Shown one piece after another: positions 11,301 to 23,016 of a stretch of DNA of 64,000 bases. The stretch covers positions 10,879,741-10,943,740 of the forward strand of contig JABAKD010000028.1 of assembly GCA_012845835.1 (NCBI GenBank), read 5' to 3'. The translations under genes and the position numbers were made by a program. The stretch is from Undaria pinnatifida (taxonomy: Eukaryota; Sar; Phaeophyceae; Laminariales; Alariaceae). Numbering within the stretch: the stretch's first letter is position 1; every line of letters starts with the position of its first letter. The notes beneath the pieces were generated by a model. It searched no databases. It worked only from the letters and a program-made list of their open reading frames with translations, and was not told where the DNA came from.

Positions 11301-14300
11301 CTGGAGGCGGTTGGTGTGAGGGAGTACTGCAATTATGACAGTCGAAAATCGGTTGGAAGCTCTGTGCTTGGTGCGTTTCCGTTAGCAACGCGTGCTTCGC
11401 GCGCGGCGAAGCCTCGTCCAATCGGGTTATTGGCGTTGGACTTCGCCGAAAGCCGCCAAAGCTACGTTTTTGGCAAAATGACATCGATACCGCGCGCTGC
11501 CGCCATGGTATGATTGTTGTTGTTGTTGTTGTTGTGGTTGTTGTTGTTGTTGTTGTGGTTGTTGTTGTTGTTGTTGTTTTTCTCACATTAACTCGCGTAA
11601 TCAAGTCCGTGGTTCCAGGACAGGCTCGAGTCACTCTGGACCCCAGGGAAAAAACGAAAAAACACAAACAAACCAAAGGTGGTACACGCATATATCACAG
11701 CTGACGCAATTCATGCCTCCGCCAGAAACATATAAAAAGTGAAATCGGGAGTCAGCCTACGATGTGCCAGGCCCATACTGTGCATACGTCTCACTACTCG
11801 CGCCTGGAAAAACCGACTATGCCGCTTGCTACCCAGCAAAGACTACGTACCACGTATCGTATATTACACGTAGTACCTATCACTACGCATACGCACGTCA
11901 GACTCAAGTGAATTAGAAAAAAGAAACAAAGAACATAAAAGAAGAGGAAAGAAAGGAAAGGAAAGAAAATGAAAGAAAGCGAAAAAGGAAAGGAAAGAAA
12001 AGAAAATACAAGGAAAGCAAGAAAATACAAGAAAAGCAAGAAAAGACAAGACAAGATGAGGAAGCAAGGAAAGGAAAAGAGAAAAAACGTCATACTCGTA
12101 GCAGACCCTAGTAACTGAATAAAGACGGCATTGGGCTCATAGAGGGTATCAAGTGCACCAATGGCACTGGGTAAAGAACGCAACGAGGACGAGAAAGTCA
12201 GGGCGGCCTTACGCTAACTTGTGACGGCCATTGGAAGGCCCACAAATTTCAAGACGATGATGGCCAGACCCAGACTTCAGTCTCTTGCGCAGGACGGCCC
12301 CCCTCCCCCTCTCTCCCTCCTCCCCCCCTCCCTCCCTCCACCCCTCCCTCCCTCCCCCCCTCCCCCCGTCACCCCCGTCCCCCCCTCCCTCCCGGTCCCC
12401 CCCCTCCCCCCCTCCCCCCCTCCCCACCTCCCCACCTCCCCCCCTCTCCCCCCTCCCCCCCTCCCCCCCCTCCCCCCCCTCCCCCCCCCTCCCCCCCTCC
12501 CCCCCTCCCCCCCCTCCCCCCCTCCCCCCCTCCCCCCCTCCCCCCCCTCCCCCCCTCCCCCCCGTTTTGTGCACTATCGCTTCTATGCTCTCGGAAGCTG
12601 TCTTGGCAAGCGCGTCGGCGTACGATAAGGTGTGGTCGTCGCGCTTCCGTTTCCGCCATCCGAGGCATCGGATGAGCATAGAGTGGTGAACCCGTCGTAG
12701 CCTGTCATAGTCAGACTTGTTCGGGCTCCACGTCATGCAACCGTAAAGCAGTGTCTCGATCACCTCGGCTTTCAGCAACCGCACCTCCAACCGTAAGCGC
12801 ATACCCGGGCGATCATAGATTCCCATCTTGTACCGCTGGAAGCACGCCCAGGCCCTCTGAAGACGTCGCGTTATTTTAATGCTAAATTCTCTGTCTGCGG
12901 TGATAGCCCCGCCCAAGTACACAAACTCGATTGTGTGTTTGTATACCTAGCCGGCTGCATTGATGGTGAACGACACCTTCCCCCCGCCTTTGGTTTGCAG
13001 GCATATGATATCTGTTCCTCGGAGACCATAAGCCCGAACGCCGAGCACGCAGTCACGATCACCGTCATCATCCTCTCCAACCCTTCTGATAATCGCGATG
13101 CCCGCATCGTCAGCGTAAAGCATACCAGATACCCCACAACCTCTGCACCTCCTCCTCCTCCTTCCCCCCCCCGCCCGTCGACTTTGCCTGTGCGTGAAGT
13201 GCAACTCCTTCTCGCCCTTCTCCTTTCGTTGAAGCTGCACCATGTTGTCCGTGATCATACACGCTGCTGGCGGGCGCAGCTAGGAATGCGCCGCGCTGAC
13301 TTGCGGCGAGAAGCAGCAGTGATAGCAGCCAAGCCAAAGTCGGCGCTGTTGTATGATATGATACTGCTGTGTGGTACCTGGCATGGGTATGCGGGCGTGT
13401 TGGTGTGTGTTTTGTGGTGGGATGAGCCATGCGATGGGCTCAAAAACACGCTTTGGACTGACTTTTTCGACTGGCAGATCCAGTCGAAAAATACAACTTT
13501 TTCGAATGAATCTGCTTCTCGAATCGCTCAGTCGAAAAAAGTTGAGTCGAAAAAGCTGTTTTTCGACTGTGTAAGAAAGCCCAATTTGGGCTTCAGTCGA
13601 AAAGGGCCGGTGAGCGTCTGACAAATTCGAGTGTATATTAGTTGGCTTTAGTCGAAAAAAAATGAGTCGAAAAAGCTCGTTTTCGACTTTTCGACTGCGT
13701 TCAGGAAGCCCGATTTGGTCCTCAGTCGAAAAGGGCCTTTTTCGACTGACGGGTCCGACTGTATACTAATGGGCCTGAACGTGCGCCTTTCTTTTTCAAG
13801 TACCTGGCATAATTTATGTGGTTTCTGGGAGTGCGAATCGGAGACGCCAGGCGCGCACGTTTGACTTCCATTCCAATCCAGTTCGGAGAGACATCGCACT
13901 CTGAATGCCCCCCTTCCTTCATTCACCCTCCTGCAGTCCTCTCCACGCCCACGTATATGTGTACCTCTGCGTGCGCGGTGTTTTTTTTCATACTCGGAGG
14001 GGGGCTTCGGACGTGCACTGTTAATAACTCTATGGGTACGCACGTAGGCATGCTAACTTATGTTGAGCCCGTCCGTAAACCGCTGGACTTCCCGAAAGCC
14101 GTTGCTGCACTTGGTATGTTTTGGCAACCGCAAGGTACTCATATAGGGGTACCTACATGTACTTGGGGGAATCAGGGGGATAACTTCAAGTTGTGAAGCG
14201 ATTTGGGGTGTTGCGGCCGGGTGGCTTCTCGTTGTTTCCCCGTCGCAACAACACCGCAAACAACAAACAACAGCAGGTAGCCTTTTTTGTTCTTCCGCAC

Positions 14301-17300
14301 CTCACGCTGGACAAACCCGCAAACGACACACCCGTCCGGCGTGGAGCAATACGTGACGCCCTGTGAATACGGCACGATCTGTCCAACCAAATATCAGATA
14401 CCAGATACCAAATACTAGGTACCCTACCGGTAGCATGCTCACCAGGTACTCACAGAAGTACCAAGGTATTTCATAGTATTTGGTACGACCCCTTTCTTTC
14501 TCACTTACGAGAACGAACGGGTTAAAGTGAAGGCGACACATAACACACAACACCCTCAGTTACTACCGGTAGGTTTTCACCGCTGAGACGCAATCCCCAT
14601 GTTAAGCAACTACATTACGTAAAATGTCGGAATAGAGTGCTTTTAGAAGTTATTTCCTAACGTGCTCTATATTTCTGACCAAGGGGGGGGGTGTTTGTGT
14701 CATTCGGTTGTTTGATACGTGGATGGATATCCTAACGTGCTCGACAGTTCTGAGCAGAGTGGGTCGTAAATGTTGGCGTGATGTGAATTCATTAGGGACC
14801 CACAGAAAACGGCTAAAAACGTGTCAAGTGTGATCTATAATATCGTGAGCGGGTAATCGTGGTGCGACCAGTAGTCATGCTGCGCGACCGCCCATGTCCT
14901 GATGTTTTGGTTCGGACTTTAAAGGTATCATCGCCCAGACCGCACTACCGGCTGCTTGTTTCGGCCAATGCTGTACAGGACCACCTGTTATTGCCACTTT
15001 GTTCTCTGCAGTCCCAAACGGATTCAAGGGTTAGGGTTTGAAGTACCGATGACCACTGCTGTTGGGGTTTATAGCACGCTTTTTGGCCTTGAGGCGAATA
15101 ACAAATGTGCTCTATATTTCCGAACAGAGCGGGCGAACATGCCATTAAGAACGTGCTCTACGTTCTCTTCCGTAGAGCTCTCGCGGGCTCGACGAGTATG
15201 GAGAGCAGTCAACGGGAAGAAAAACGGCTCGACTTGACTACACTTCTATCAAAACGATAATACTTTTATCATGAATACGTGGAACTACTGTCGCCGTCCG
15301 CACGTACAGGCACCGGCCTGCTGACTCCCGTTAGGTTTATTTTATTTTATTTCAGTTTATTTTTTTTTATTTTTTTATTTATTTCACACTTCTACTTTCC
15401 AGCTTCTGGACAAGCCATGGTCACAGGTGTCGTCCCTTCTCCCCCGTGGTTTTCGCCTTCAATTTTTATCGCGCATAGGGTTCAGCGATTCCACTGCTGG
15501 TCGATTTTGCTAACTCTCGCTCTCTCGCTTTCCGCAAGTCAGTTTGTGCACAAGAAAAAATCCTCACGAGTTTATGCGAGTATGCACTCGGGAAGATTCG
15601 AACTCACGAAACCGACCTATACCAGGCTAGAGGATAACCTGATACGCCACCGGGGCGACCGGCTTATTAACATAACCCAGGCCTCCTTATTTTCTTGATT
15701 TTCCCGTGTACATCTGACCCCCTCGTTGTGGTCCCTCAATTGTTGCACCTTTCGTATGATAATACTGCAAGAAAGTTACCCGAAGATTCGGTGCGGGGCT
15801 AGGGGCCAATATGTTAGGTGACGGTGTTGTTTTGGATCTATGGACTAGAATATTCCTGTGTCGTTGTACGTACTACCTAGTACGCATCATTTCAGGATTC
15901 CTTTCGTTTTGTATGTGTTGCTCGGTTTGGCCTGTTTTTGTTGTACTCTTTCATATCCGCCCGTACGTTGGTTTTCGTTCGCTTGTTGTATTATTTTTTC
16001 ATGAGCTTGGCATTCTCATTTGCTTACCCGTCGTCTGTACCAGCAACAATTGTGTTTGTTATGAATCTGTGTGGACACCGGGTGTGCTGTCCCTGTCGCT
16101 GAGTAGAAAAAACGCCGTTTTAGTGTAAAGACAGCACACGCGTTGGTTGGTTGCGCTGTTTTTCATTGGTGTCATAGAAAAGCTGTTGTATTCGAAGCCG
16201 AACGTCAGGATTGATGTCATTGTTGTGTGACGCCAATTTGTTTGCTTGTTTTGCGTGCGCTGCCTCCGCCGCCGCCGCCGTCGCCCTTCTTCCCCCCTTT
16301 CAGCTTAAACCAAAACGGCTTAAAAACTGTTTCGACCGATCGACTGACCGGGGCCGACGCCGACCTCTCCTTGTTGGCGGAAAACTTGGAAAAAACGTCT
16401 CCTTCGCCTATCGCCCCTTCTGCAACACGCAACACATCTCCTTCGTGGCCTGCTTCTTCCTCGCCCCCTCATCCCCCTTACCCTCGTCTGCTGTGACCTT
16501 AGCACTTGGTATGCGGCGGCACAAATCAGGAAACTTACAACCCCCTTGATGAGCGGGTTTCGCCTGAAGCCAATCACGACTTCGCGACCTCCATCACAAC
16601 TTCGCCAACCCAACCATTCGCCTTCACCCGCGTCGCCCCCATCGACCCCGAGGCACTGCCTCCGGGAAACGCCCCCTTCCAACCTCTACTCGTGGGAGGC
16701 ACCTTCGAGAAGCACCCTCTTCCTGTCCTCTACTCGTACGGCAGTTCTGCACGCGAGGTGTACCTTCCACCCTCTTGAGGCTCGCCTTCGACGCTTGTGC
16801 GTGTGCCCAGCGCAACACAGCTAGATCACAGAAGCAGTAGCAGCAGCGCTCCTTATTTGTTTGATTGTTCGTTTGCTTTTGTTTCGCATTTTTTCCGAGC
16901 TCCCTTAGCAGCCACGCCGCAGCCATGACGACGACGCACACCGCCAACAGCCGAGGCGGCAGACGACGTCATCGTACCCCAACATCGCGCCGCGACAGCA
17001 GTAACGCCCCCCTGAACCACGCCGTATCTGCCAACACCACCCTCAACAACACCAACACCATCAACAACAACAGCCGCATTCTCCAACAACAACTGCAACT
17101 ACAACTGCGATCATGATCGACCGACCTCATCCGTTCGAACGATGGGTACTGACTGGCCCCTTGCGCTTTGTATGGTGTAGAGTCGATCTAGAATGCGGCC
17201 GCCTGCGACATTTTCTTTTTTGTGCCAATCGGCTGGCTTAGTGTTAGCCCGCGTTTCTTGCTGCGATACGATAGTGCGTTTAGTCAGCAGCAATGGGGCG

Positions 17301-19441
17301 GCTAGCGCGTACGGCTCCGGGTGCTCATTTTGGCGTGGTTTACCCAGAACTGAGAACGAGCTACCTATGTGTAGGGTTTCCACGGTACCCTGGTGCGGTG
17401 TCTGCGCTCGCCTGCCGGCTCAGATCGGCGTACTGTAATGTAACGAACGCACAAACCGGAACAACGAGCGGGCGAGCATATTGCCGTTTCCCTTCTTACA
17501 TGGCCGTTTGCTTATTTCCCTGCACTGATGATGAACGAAACGGCCGAATTGCTCACAATCTCGCCTCCACGCCTTTTCACGGTTCCCGGCATCAGAGGAA
17601 CTGGCTAGCTTTTCTCTCCGTCCCTCTACGCCTCTTTATAAGTCATGGACTAACGTATCCCGAAACGTCGTTTTCGCCCCCATCCCCGTGCTCTGGGCCA
17701 TACGTTCTGTTCGTCCCTCACAGGCTTCGCTTTTTGTGATTTCCAGACGAAGTCCATGGCGGACGATTGCGTGCGCTACATGGATGGCTTGAAGCTCGAG
17801 AACCTAGCTATCTCGGTGGAAATTGCACGCAGGTGATTGGTCCGTTTGTTGTCGATGGTGATTGGTCGGGTCGTTGTCGAAGATGATTGGTCGGTTCTTT
17901 GTCGAAGGTGATTGATCGGTTATTTTGTCGAAGGCGACGGGGTCAGTTCTTTGTTGAAGGTGATTGGTCGGTTCTTTGTTGATGGAATGGGCGACGGCTA
18001 CAGCGTGGAGATTTCCTCGTGTCGCTGTGTGAAAGAGACGAGCGCCGCCGTGAACGCGGTACGAGCAGTATCAGGAAATCGATGTTTGCGCGCATACGAA
18101 TTTTGAGCCTGACCAAAAATGCGGGTTTTCTAAGTGAGGTCGCGTGCTACTACTGTAGTGCAACATGATTTATTTCGCACCCGAATCTGGGATTTGTGCT
18201 GTCCTCATCTGGTTGTGCGAATGGCTTGCCCTCTTCTCGCCACTCAGGCCTAAAGGAAGACCTCAAGGCAGGGGTAGGGGTGGTGGTGGCGGGGGCATGC
18301 GCTACGGTGGTGGTGGCGGCGGAGGCGGCTATGGTGGAGGGGGAGGCTATGGTGGAGGAGGAGGCTATGGTGGAGGGGGAGGCGGCTATGACCGTGGAAG
18401 AGACTCCGGCAGGGACGCCCGTGACAGCTACAGGTCCAGGAGGAGCCGCAGCCGTGACAGGTAACGGTTCAAGCTTGGTTTATTTTCAGCGAGTTGCTGT
18501 TTTTCTCCCGCCGCCCAAAGTACAGGCCCCCCTTTTGTGAGCTGGGTTAATGCCGGAGATTTGAAGGTTCCTTTATTGGTCTATGTCTACACCAGCACTA
18601 ACAGCGGATGATACGTTACAATTGTCCACCAGCACGAGCTCCTAGCGAGATCCCTTCTCCCCTCCGCCCCACACCCCATAAATGTTACCCTTCCCCCCCG
18701 CACCGCCGTTCTCGCTTGTCCAGGGACTACCGCCGCCGCGACAGCCGCAGCCCCCCGCGCAGAGACCGTGACCGCGGCGGGCGCGACTATGGCCGCGACT
18801 ACGGGCGCGACTCGGGCCGTGACTTCGGGCGAGACGCTGGCAGGTCGAGAAGCAACAGAGATAGCTGGGACCGAGCTCCATCCCGTCGGAGCCGCAGCAA
18901 AGATAACCGTCGGTCGCGGTCGCCGCGCAGCGACAAGGGCCGCGGTGGCGGACGCTCCCCTGACCCCCGGTCGCCCGCCAGTGATGCACGGTCTCGGAGC
19001 CCCAGCGTGAGCCGCCGGGAGCGGAGGAAGAGGGAGGAGTCGGACGATAAGGATAATGGGAGGAAGGAAGACGGTGATTCGGACGAAAAGGAGGAAGACG
19101 CTGGGGGAGAGAAGGAGGTGTCTATTTCTCCCCCCGCGAAGCGGGTGAAGAGCGCCCCGAAAGAGGGTGGTGATGTTGGTGATGAGGTGGAGGAGGCGGC
19201 TGGTGGAGAGGGGGATAGCGATGCGGAAAATGGGATGGCGCAGGAGGTGGTGGACGCGGCAGCGATGGAAGAGGAGTTAATGCAGCATGAGGACGCTGCG
19301 GCCAACGGGGATGCTCATGACGGAGAAGAGGCGAGTGGAGATGAGGAGGTCGTTGAGAACGTCGCGGCTAATGGTGCTGGCCTCGAGCATGAAAATGGGG
19401 GGGGGGCGGGAGAAGAGGACGCGAGCGATGACTACGCGTAA
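8355..19441 (+). CDS. SR-family splicing factor (one RRM, Gly-rich hinge, RS domain, acidic tail)
   Basis: Coding exons: 8355-8382, 9284-9385, 17724-17832, 18248-18460, 18724-19441. All junctions are GT-AG and the phases close to 390 codons (389 aa). The RRM is split over the first three exons: RNP2 is VHIGNL (residues 9-14), then VADLEPRLIKYG and LWVAKNPPG, and RNP1 is GFAFCDF (44-50), then RYMDGLKLENLAISVEIAR. This order and the PPGFAF signature are typical of SRSF1/3/7-like proteins. Residues 80-150 form a Gly/Tyr/Arg hinge. From 152 comes an Arg/Ser/Asp-rich RS domain, and the last 120 or so residues are strongly acidic, an unusual extension. SR proteins bind exonic enhancers and recruit the spliceosome in the nucleus. 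The donor of exon 1 (GTAAGT) is strong. Intron 2 is 8,338 bp and full of repeats. Which SRSF subgroup it belongs to is not resolved. Confidence 0.93.
10281..10830. repeat. Dispersed repeat family R2, copy 1
   Basis: Begins ggccaattctta, contains tctggaggcggttggtg, gccaaagctacgtt and attaactcgcgt, and ends gtcagcctacgacgtgcc. A second direct copy sits at 11171-11770 and an inverted partial copy near 52362-52575. It lies inside intron 2 of the SR gene and has no clear coding capacity. Confidence 0.7.
11171..11770. repeat. Dispersed repeat family R2, copy 2, with (GTT)n
   Basis: A direct copy of the 10281-10830 block sharing the same landmark segments in the same order. It is longer because a (GTT)n tract at about 11512-11578 has expanded where copy 1 has only a few GTT units. 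Confidence 0.7.
11930..12075. repeat. GAAA/GGAAA-rich low-complexity tract
   Basis: Purine-rich run of degenerate aaagaaagg and acaagaaaagc units within SR intron 2. Confidence 0.75.
12209..13258 (-). pseudogene. Broken LINE-type reverse transcriptase relic in SR intron 2
   Basis: On the minus strand, near 13130, a frame gives GMLYADDAGI, the YADD catalytic core of reverse transcriptase. Other frames continue with RLSEGLERMMTVIVTACSAF and then YLGGAITADREFSIKITRRL, RLLKAEVIETLLYGCMTWSP and YADALAKTASESIEAIVHK. These are standard positions of a non-LTR reverse transcriptase thumb region. At least two frameshifts break it. A CCCTCCC-type tract at 12299-12565 interrupts its 3' part, beyond which KRLKSGSGHHRLEI resumes the minus-strand frame. 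It lies antisense to the SR gene and cannot encode an intact enzyme. Confidence 0.75.
12299..12565. repeat. CCCTCCC-type simple repeat
   Basis: About 265 bp of C-runs separated by single T's (and a few A or G), embedded in the LINE relic. All long Pro- or Gly-rich reading frames through it are artefacts of the repeat. Confidence 0.9.
13255..13790. repeat. Repeat block duplicated from 10963-11230, with GTCGAAAA motifs
   Basis: acgctgctggcgggcgcagc, then tgacttgcggcgagaagcag and actgctgtgtggtacctgg, repeats the series at about 10963-11150. It is followed by many CAGTCGAAAA / TTTTCGACTG inverted motifs up to 13760. Intronic to the SR gene. Confidence 0.65.
15331..15660 (-). mobile_element. tRNA-derived SINE, copy 1
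   Basis: Read on the minus strand, it begins GGTCGCCCCGGTGGCGTATC (A-box-like TGGCGTATCAGG) and has a B box inside GAGTTCGAATCTTCC. A body of about 200 bp and a 3' tail of A-rich AAATAAA units (15331-15375 on the plus strand) follow. A second copy is at 22285-22575. The tRNA-like head, shared body and A-rich tail together support a SINE. It lies in SR intron 2. Confidence 0.75.
17834..17990. repeat. Tandem repeat, about 25 bp x 6, in SR intron 3
   Basis: Degenerate units of GGTGATTGGTCGGTTCTTTG plus TCGA start one base after the exon 3 donor GT. The array begins at the 5' splice site and could affect its recognition. Confidence 0.75.
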
Positions 19442-22284
19442 GAGTGGGGGCGTTGACCCGGCTCGATTTGTTTTGGTGGCTCTGGGCCTGGTCTTGTACG
19501 CGTGGAGTGGGGGTTGTCATTGCTGCTTTGGTTCGACGGCTCTAACTCCGTCGTAGTACGTGTAAAGTGGGGTTTGACGGCTGATTTGGTTCGGTGGCTC
19601 AAGGGCCCGATATTATATCTTCCTTGAGCTGGCGGGTCTTCATGCAAGAACATTCCTGCTGGCAGATGTGCGGCGGGCGGGCTCGCTTCACTGAATTACC
19701 TCGAGACGTAAAGACCGAACAAGCACCGTCGTGATTTTATTTATACCCTGTAGATTTTGTTTTTTCAAGGCTGCGAACGATGTGAGCCACGCTCGGTCGG
19801 GCCTGGCTGGTGTTACCTGCTTGCTCTGTCGTTCTCCAGTACGTCTGCGTAGGATCTGCGATGAGCGCGCGGGGTGGGATTCGATCTTCTATGCACGGGG
19901 TCTATGATGTCAAGAGATTCATGCCCGGCGTGTTTGAGCAGGGTTGTACAATTCTTATGCATGGCCGGGGGGAGGTCTAATGCAAGAGAGTCATGCCCGG
20001 TGTGTTTTTCTTCGGGAAGGGAGCGGGCGGGCGCGACAAAATTGCGTGGAATGTGATTGGTTATTTGCACTACCGGTGTAAAGAGAAAAGTGTGTTTCCT
20101 GCTCTAATGTCGCCAGGTATGCACGGTCTATATGCATCAGAGGTCAAGGTTGATGCTGCCAAGGGGTTCAAGGGGAACTAGTGTTATGCGAGGATGAGTA
20201 CTTTATTGAAAAGGTGAAAAAGACCATGAATAACGCCAGTCATCGTCATGGATTTACCGCCCAATTAGATTTTTTGTTTAAAAGAATAACCACTAGGAAC
20301 ACTTGCGGCACATTTCTCTCAGGGGCCTTTGGTGTGCTGCCTCGTGCGGTTTGATTGCCTAGTTGTCTGCTCCACCCGAGAGACAGGCACTGGGCACCGA
20401 CGGTTTTTGTTTTGATTGTGCCCAAGAATACGACGTACGGCGTCCGCTTTTTTGGTGTGGGCCGCCGTCATCTCTTGCAACTCCCACAAGGCGAATTAGA
20501 ACGGGGGGAGGAGGGGGGTCACAACAGCACATTGACATTGTATTATTTGTAATGTTTTCTCCGTGTATTACAGCTACGAGGTAGTGGCCGGCGGCGAGAC
20601 GGGCTCCACGGTCTGGTTGAAACGATACAATACAAAACTACTTGTATGTGGTTTATAGTTTTTGTTTGTTGTTTTGTGAAGAGGATACAGTGGCGGGTGG
20701 CGGCGTCTCTTATTAAAAAAATAAAATAAAATCGGTGGAAGACAAGAGAGGTGTTTGTTAACCACGAAGTACACGATTCCAGAGATGCGTCCTGTGAGGA
20801 AGGTTGGAGTCTCGACTTTTCGACGGTAACAAGTAAGGCAGCTGACAAAACTCGGATTATTATGATACTGCCTGGTATTGATGATACGATTATGCACGAG
20901 TACGATCAATGTATCACGTACTTTTACCCAAGTTGCGAACTAAATAAAGCAAAACACAACGCAATAATAGCAAATAGGTTCCACTTGTTTTGCTGTTGTT
21001 TGTTGCGTCCTGATTCTGCGTAAGAACGGGGAAGCAGAAGAAAGCCGAATGGAAAACATGCGTGTAGAACGTTTGTCGTCCAGGAGTGTGGGTGGATGCT
21101 TCAGATCAATGGATTCGGACACGACTGTTATTGATGGTGCATATCCTATCACACAACAGATCAGCCAACGAAAACGTGTGCATATCGCACAAATAGCACT
21201 AGATCAGAGAGCGTCGCGTATTTTGCTCGATCTACAGCCTCTGCCGCCTTGTTCTGCCGCTGGCGTCGGGCGACTTGCAGCAGCCTCCGCCTCTCCCGCA
21301 CGGCCTGCCGGCAGGCCTCCATTTAATCGTCATTATTATCAGCGTCGGTCATATTTTTGTCTGTGCTGCTGCGCACTTGAAGAAGCCGGTGCGAATGCGG
21401 TGGACACATTGACTGGCGATGGGTTGGAGGCTACCACGATATTTGGCTCGACAACGTGCGGCTGGGATCGGACAGCAACAAGTACACGAGGGCGGCAGCA
21501 GAGTACAGCGGGGAACCCAGAAACAAAACCGCAGTTCGGGCAGTTCCCATTTGCGACACCGGGTGCACGCAGCAACCTAGACACGGTACGCGTGCGGCTG
21601 GGCGGCAGTTCTGCTGCCGGATGACTCCGCTGTGATTAGTGGACTAGAAAAAGTTGGCAAGGTCCTGATTTTGTTGGTTATTTCCACTCTAATGAGTTCG
21701 GTGGTCGTAGAACCCACAACTTTTTTCAGCGATCTCGACGCGAGACCTCGACAGGAGTCTCCATGTATAGTCTACGCATTGGTGGGAGCGGTGTAAATAA
21801 AAAAAACTCCAACATTCGCTCGTTGAATGCCGATTGCGGCATCGACCGTAGTACGACGAAGCAGCCCGGATTTCTGGGGTACAGTCAGTGGCGTATATTA
21901 TGAGGTGTGCCCGATGTGCATAGCGTGGAGGTATGTGGCAAGCGGGCAGCATACTACACGCTCTTCTTGCTAGACGGTTGACAAGACCGTAAGATTTTAC
22001 CTCCATCCAGGCTTTTCAACAGGGACCAGAAATAAATGCACATGTCAACAACGGTTGCACAGCAAAACGCGCTCGATGCTTGCTGTTGTACGATGCTGCG
22101 CTGCTCTGGAATATCTTGTAGAAGTTAATACTTCGAAGTTGTACGTAAGCCTGCAGAAAAACCAACGCACCAGTTGACATTATGCTTGTTTACTACTACT
22201 GCTACATCCTGGTACAAAATTAAAGGTAAACGCGTGCTATGAGAAGAACGTACCTCAATATCTGCCTTTTTGCCCTAGGGTCAC
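19442..22284. other. Intergenic, no confident gene
   Basis: Sequence between the SR stop codon and the second SINE. The longest frame, 21049-21624 plus, has no recognisable motif and no supporting exon structure, and I do not call it a gene. A short duplication around 19918-20010 (catgcccggcgtgttt / catgcccggtgtgttt) is the only repeat noted. The 3' UTR of the SR gene probably occupies the first few hundred bases. Confidence 0.5.
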
Positions 22285-22575
22285 TACTTTCTTTTATTAT
22301 TTTTTTCTTGCGCACTTCTACTTTCCAGCCTCTGGACAAGCCGTGGTCACAGGTGTCGTCCCTTCTCCCCCCCGGTTCTTGCCTTCAATTTTTTTATCGC
22401 ACATAAGGTTCAGCAATCCCACTGTGCTCGTCGGTTTGCTGCTAACTCACGCTCTCGCGCTTTCCGCAAGTCAATTTGTGCACAAGAAAAAGTCCCTATG
22501 AATTTATACGAGTTTGTATTCGGGGGGACTCGAATTCACGAAACTAGGCTCGAGGATAACCTGCACCGGGGCGAC
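22285..22575 (-). mobile_element. tRNA-derived SINE, copy 2
   Basis: Same layout as the copy at 15331-15660. The minus strand starts GTCGCCCCGGTGCAGGTTAT and has a B box in GAATTCGAGTCCCC. The body includes TTGTGCACAAATTGACTTGC, and an A-rich tail follows. It has lost a few bases in the A-box region and the two copies differ at scattered sites, so neither is very recent. Confidence 0.75.
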
Positions 22576-23016
22576 TACTCACTACGACAGCACATCTGCC
22601 TTGAGCAGTACGAAGTACGAAGTAGTACGAAAAGTAACTCGTGTTTCTCGATACGTTACTGACTCTTTCAAGGTACTTGCAAATACGTAAATCTATGTGT
22701 CTTCCTGTAGCCCCTATGTATGTTGACGGCCTCCACTCGGCGCTTCCGCGCTTATCTCGGGCTGGTGCACTCTGCCTAACACTGTTGGATGCTGATGGGC
22801 TAACTGCTAACTGCCGGGGTCGTGCGTGGGAGGTGCGTGATGCCAGCTCGCTTTCACACTTTGTGAAACCGTTATATCTTTGATATAACGGTTCCCCCAA
22901 CATCCTACTCAAAAACGCCTTTACATTTAATTGAAACCCAACCTCACGACGTAGCGTGCGTTCTCACAGCACATCGCTGCTCTCAACCTCTGCTTCTCCT
23001 CTAGACCAGAGACACG

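Noticed and set aside
10687-11691. 334-codon minus-strand ORF with poly-Thr
   Set aside because: Runs through repeat R2 and the GTT tract, with no known motif and no splice support.
12221-12689. Pro-rich plus-strand ORFs and Gly-rich minus-strand ORFs
   Set aside because: Products of the CCCTCCC simple repeat.
21049-21624. 191-codon plus-strand ORF between SR and NOL12
   Set aside because: No motif, unusual composition for this window's exons and no supporting neighbour exons; kept only as a note in the intergenic entry.
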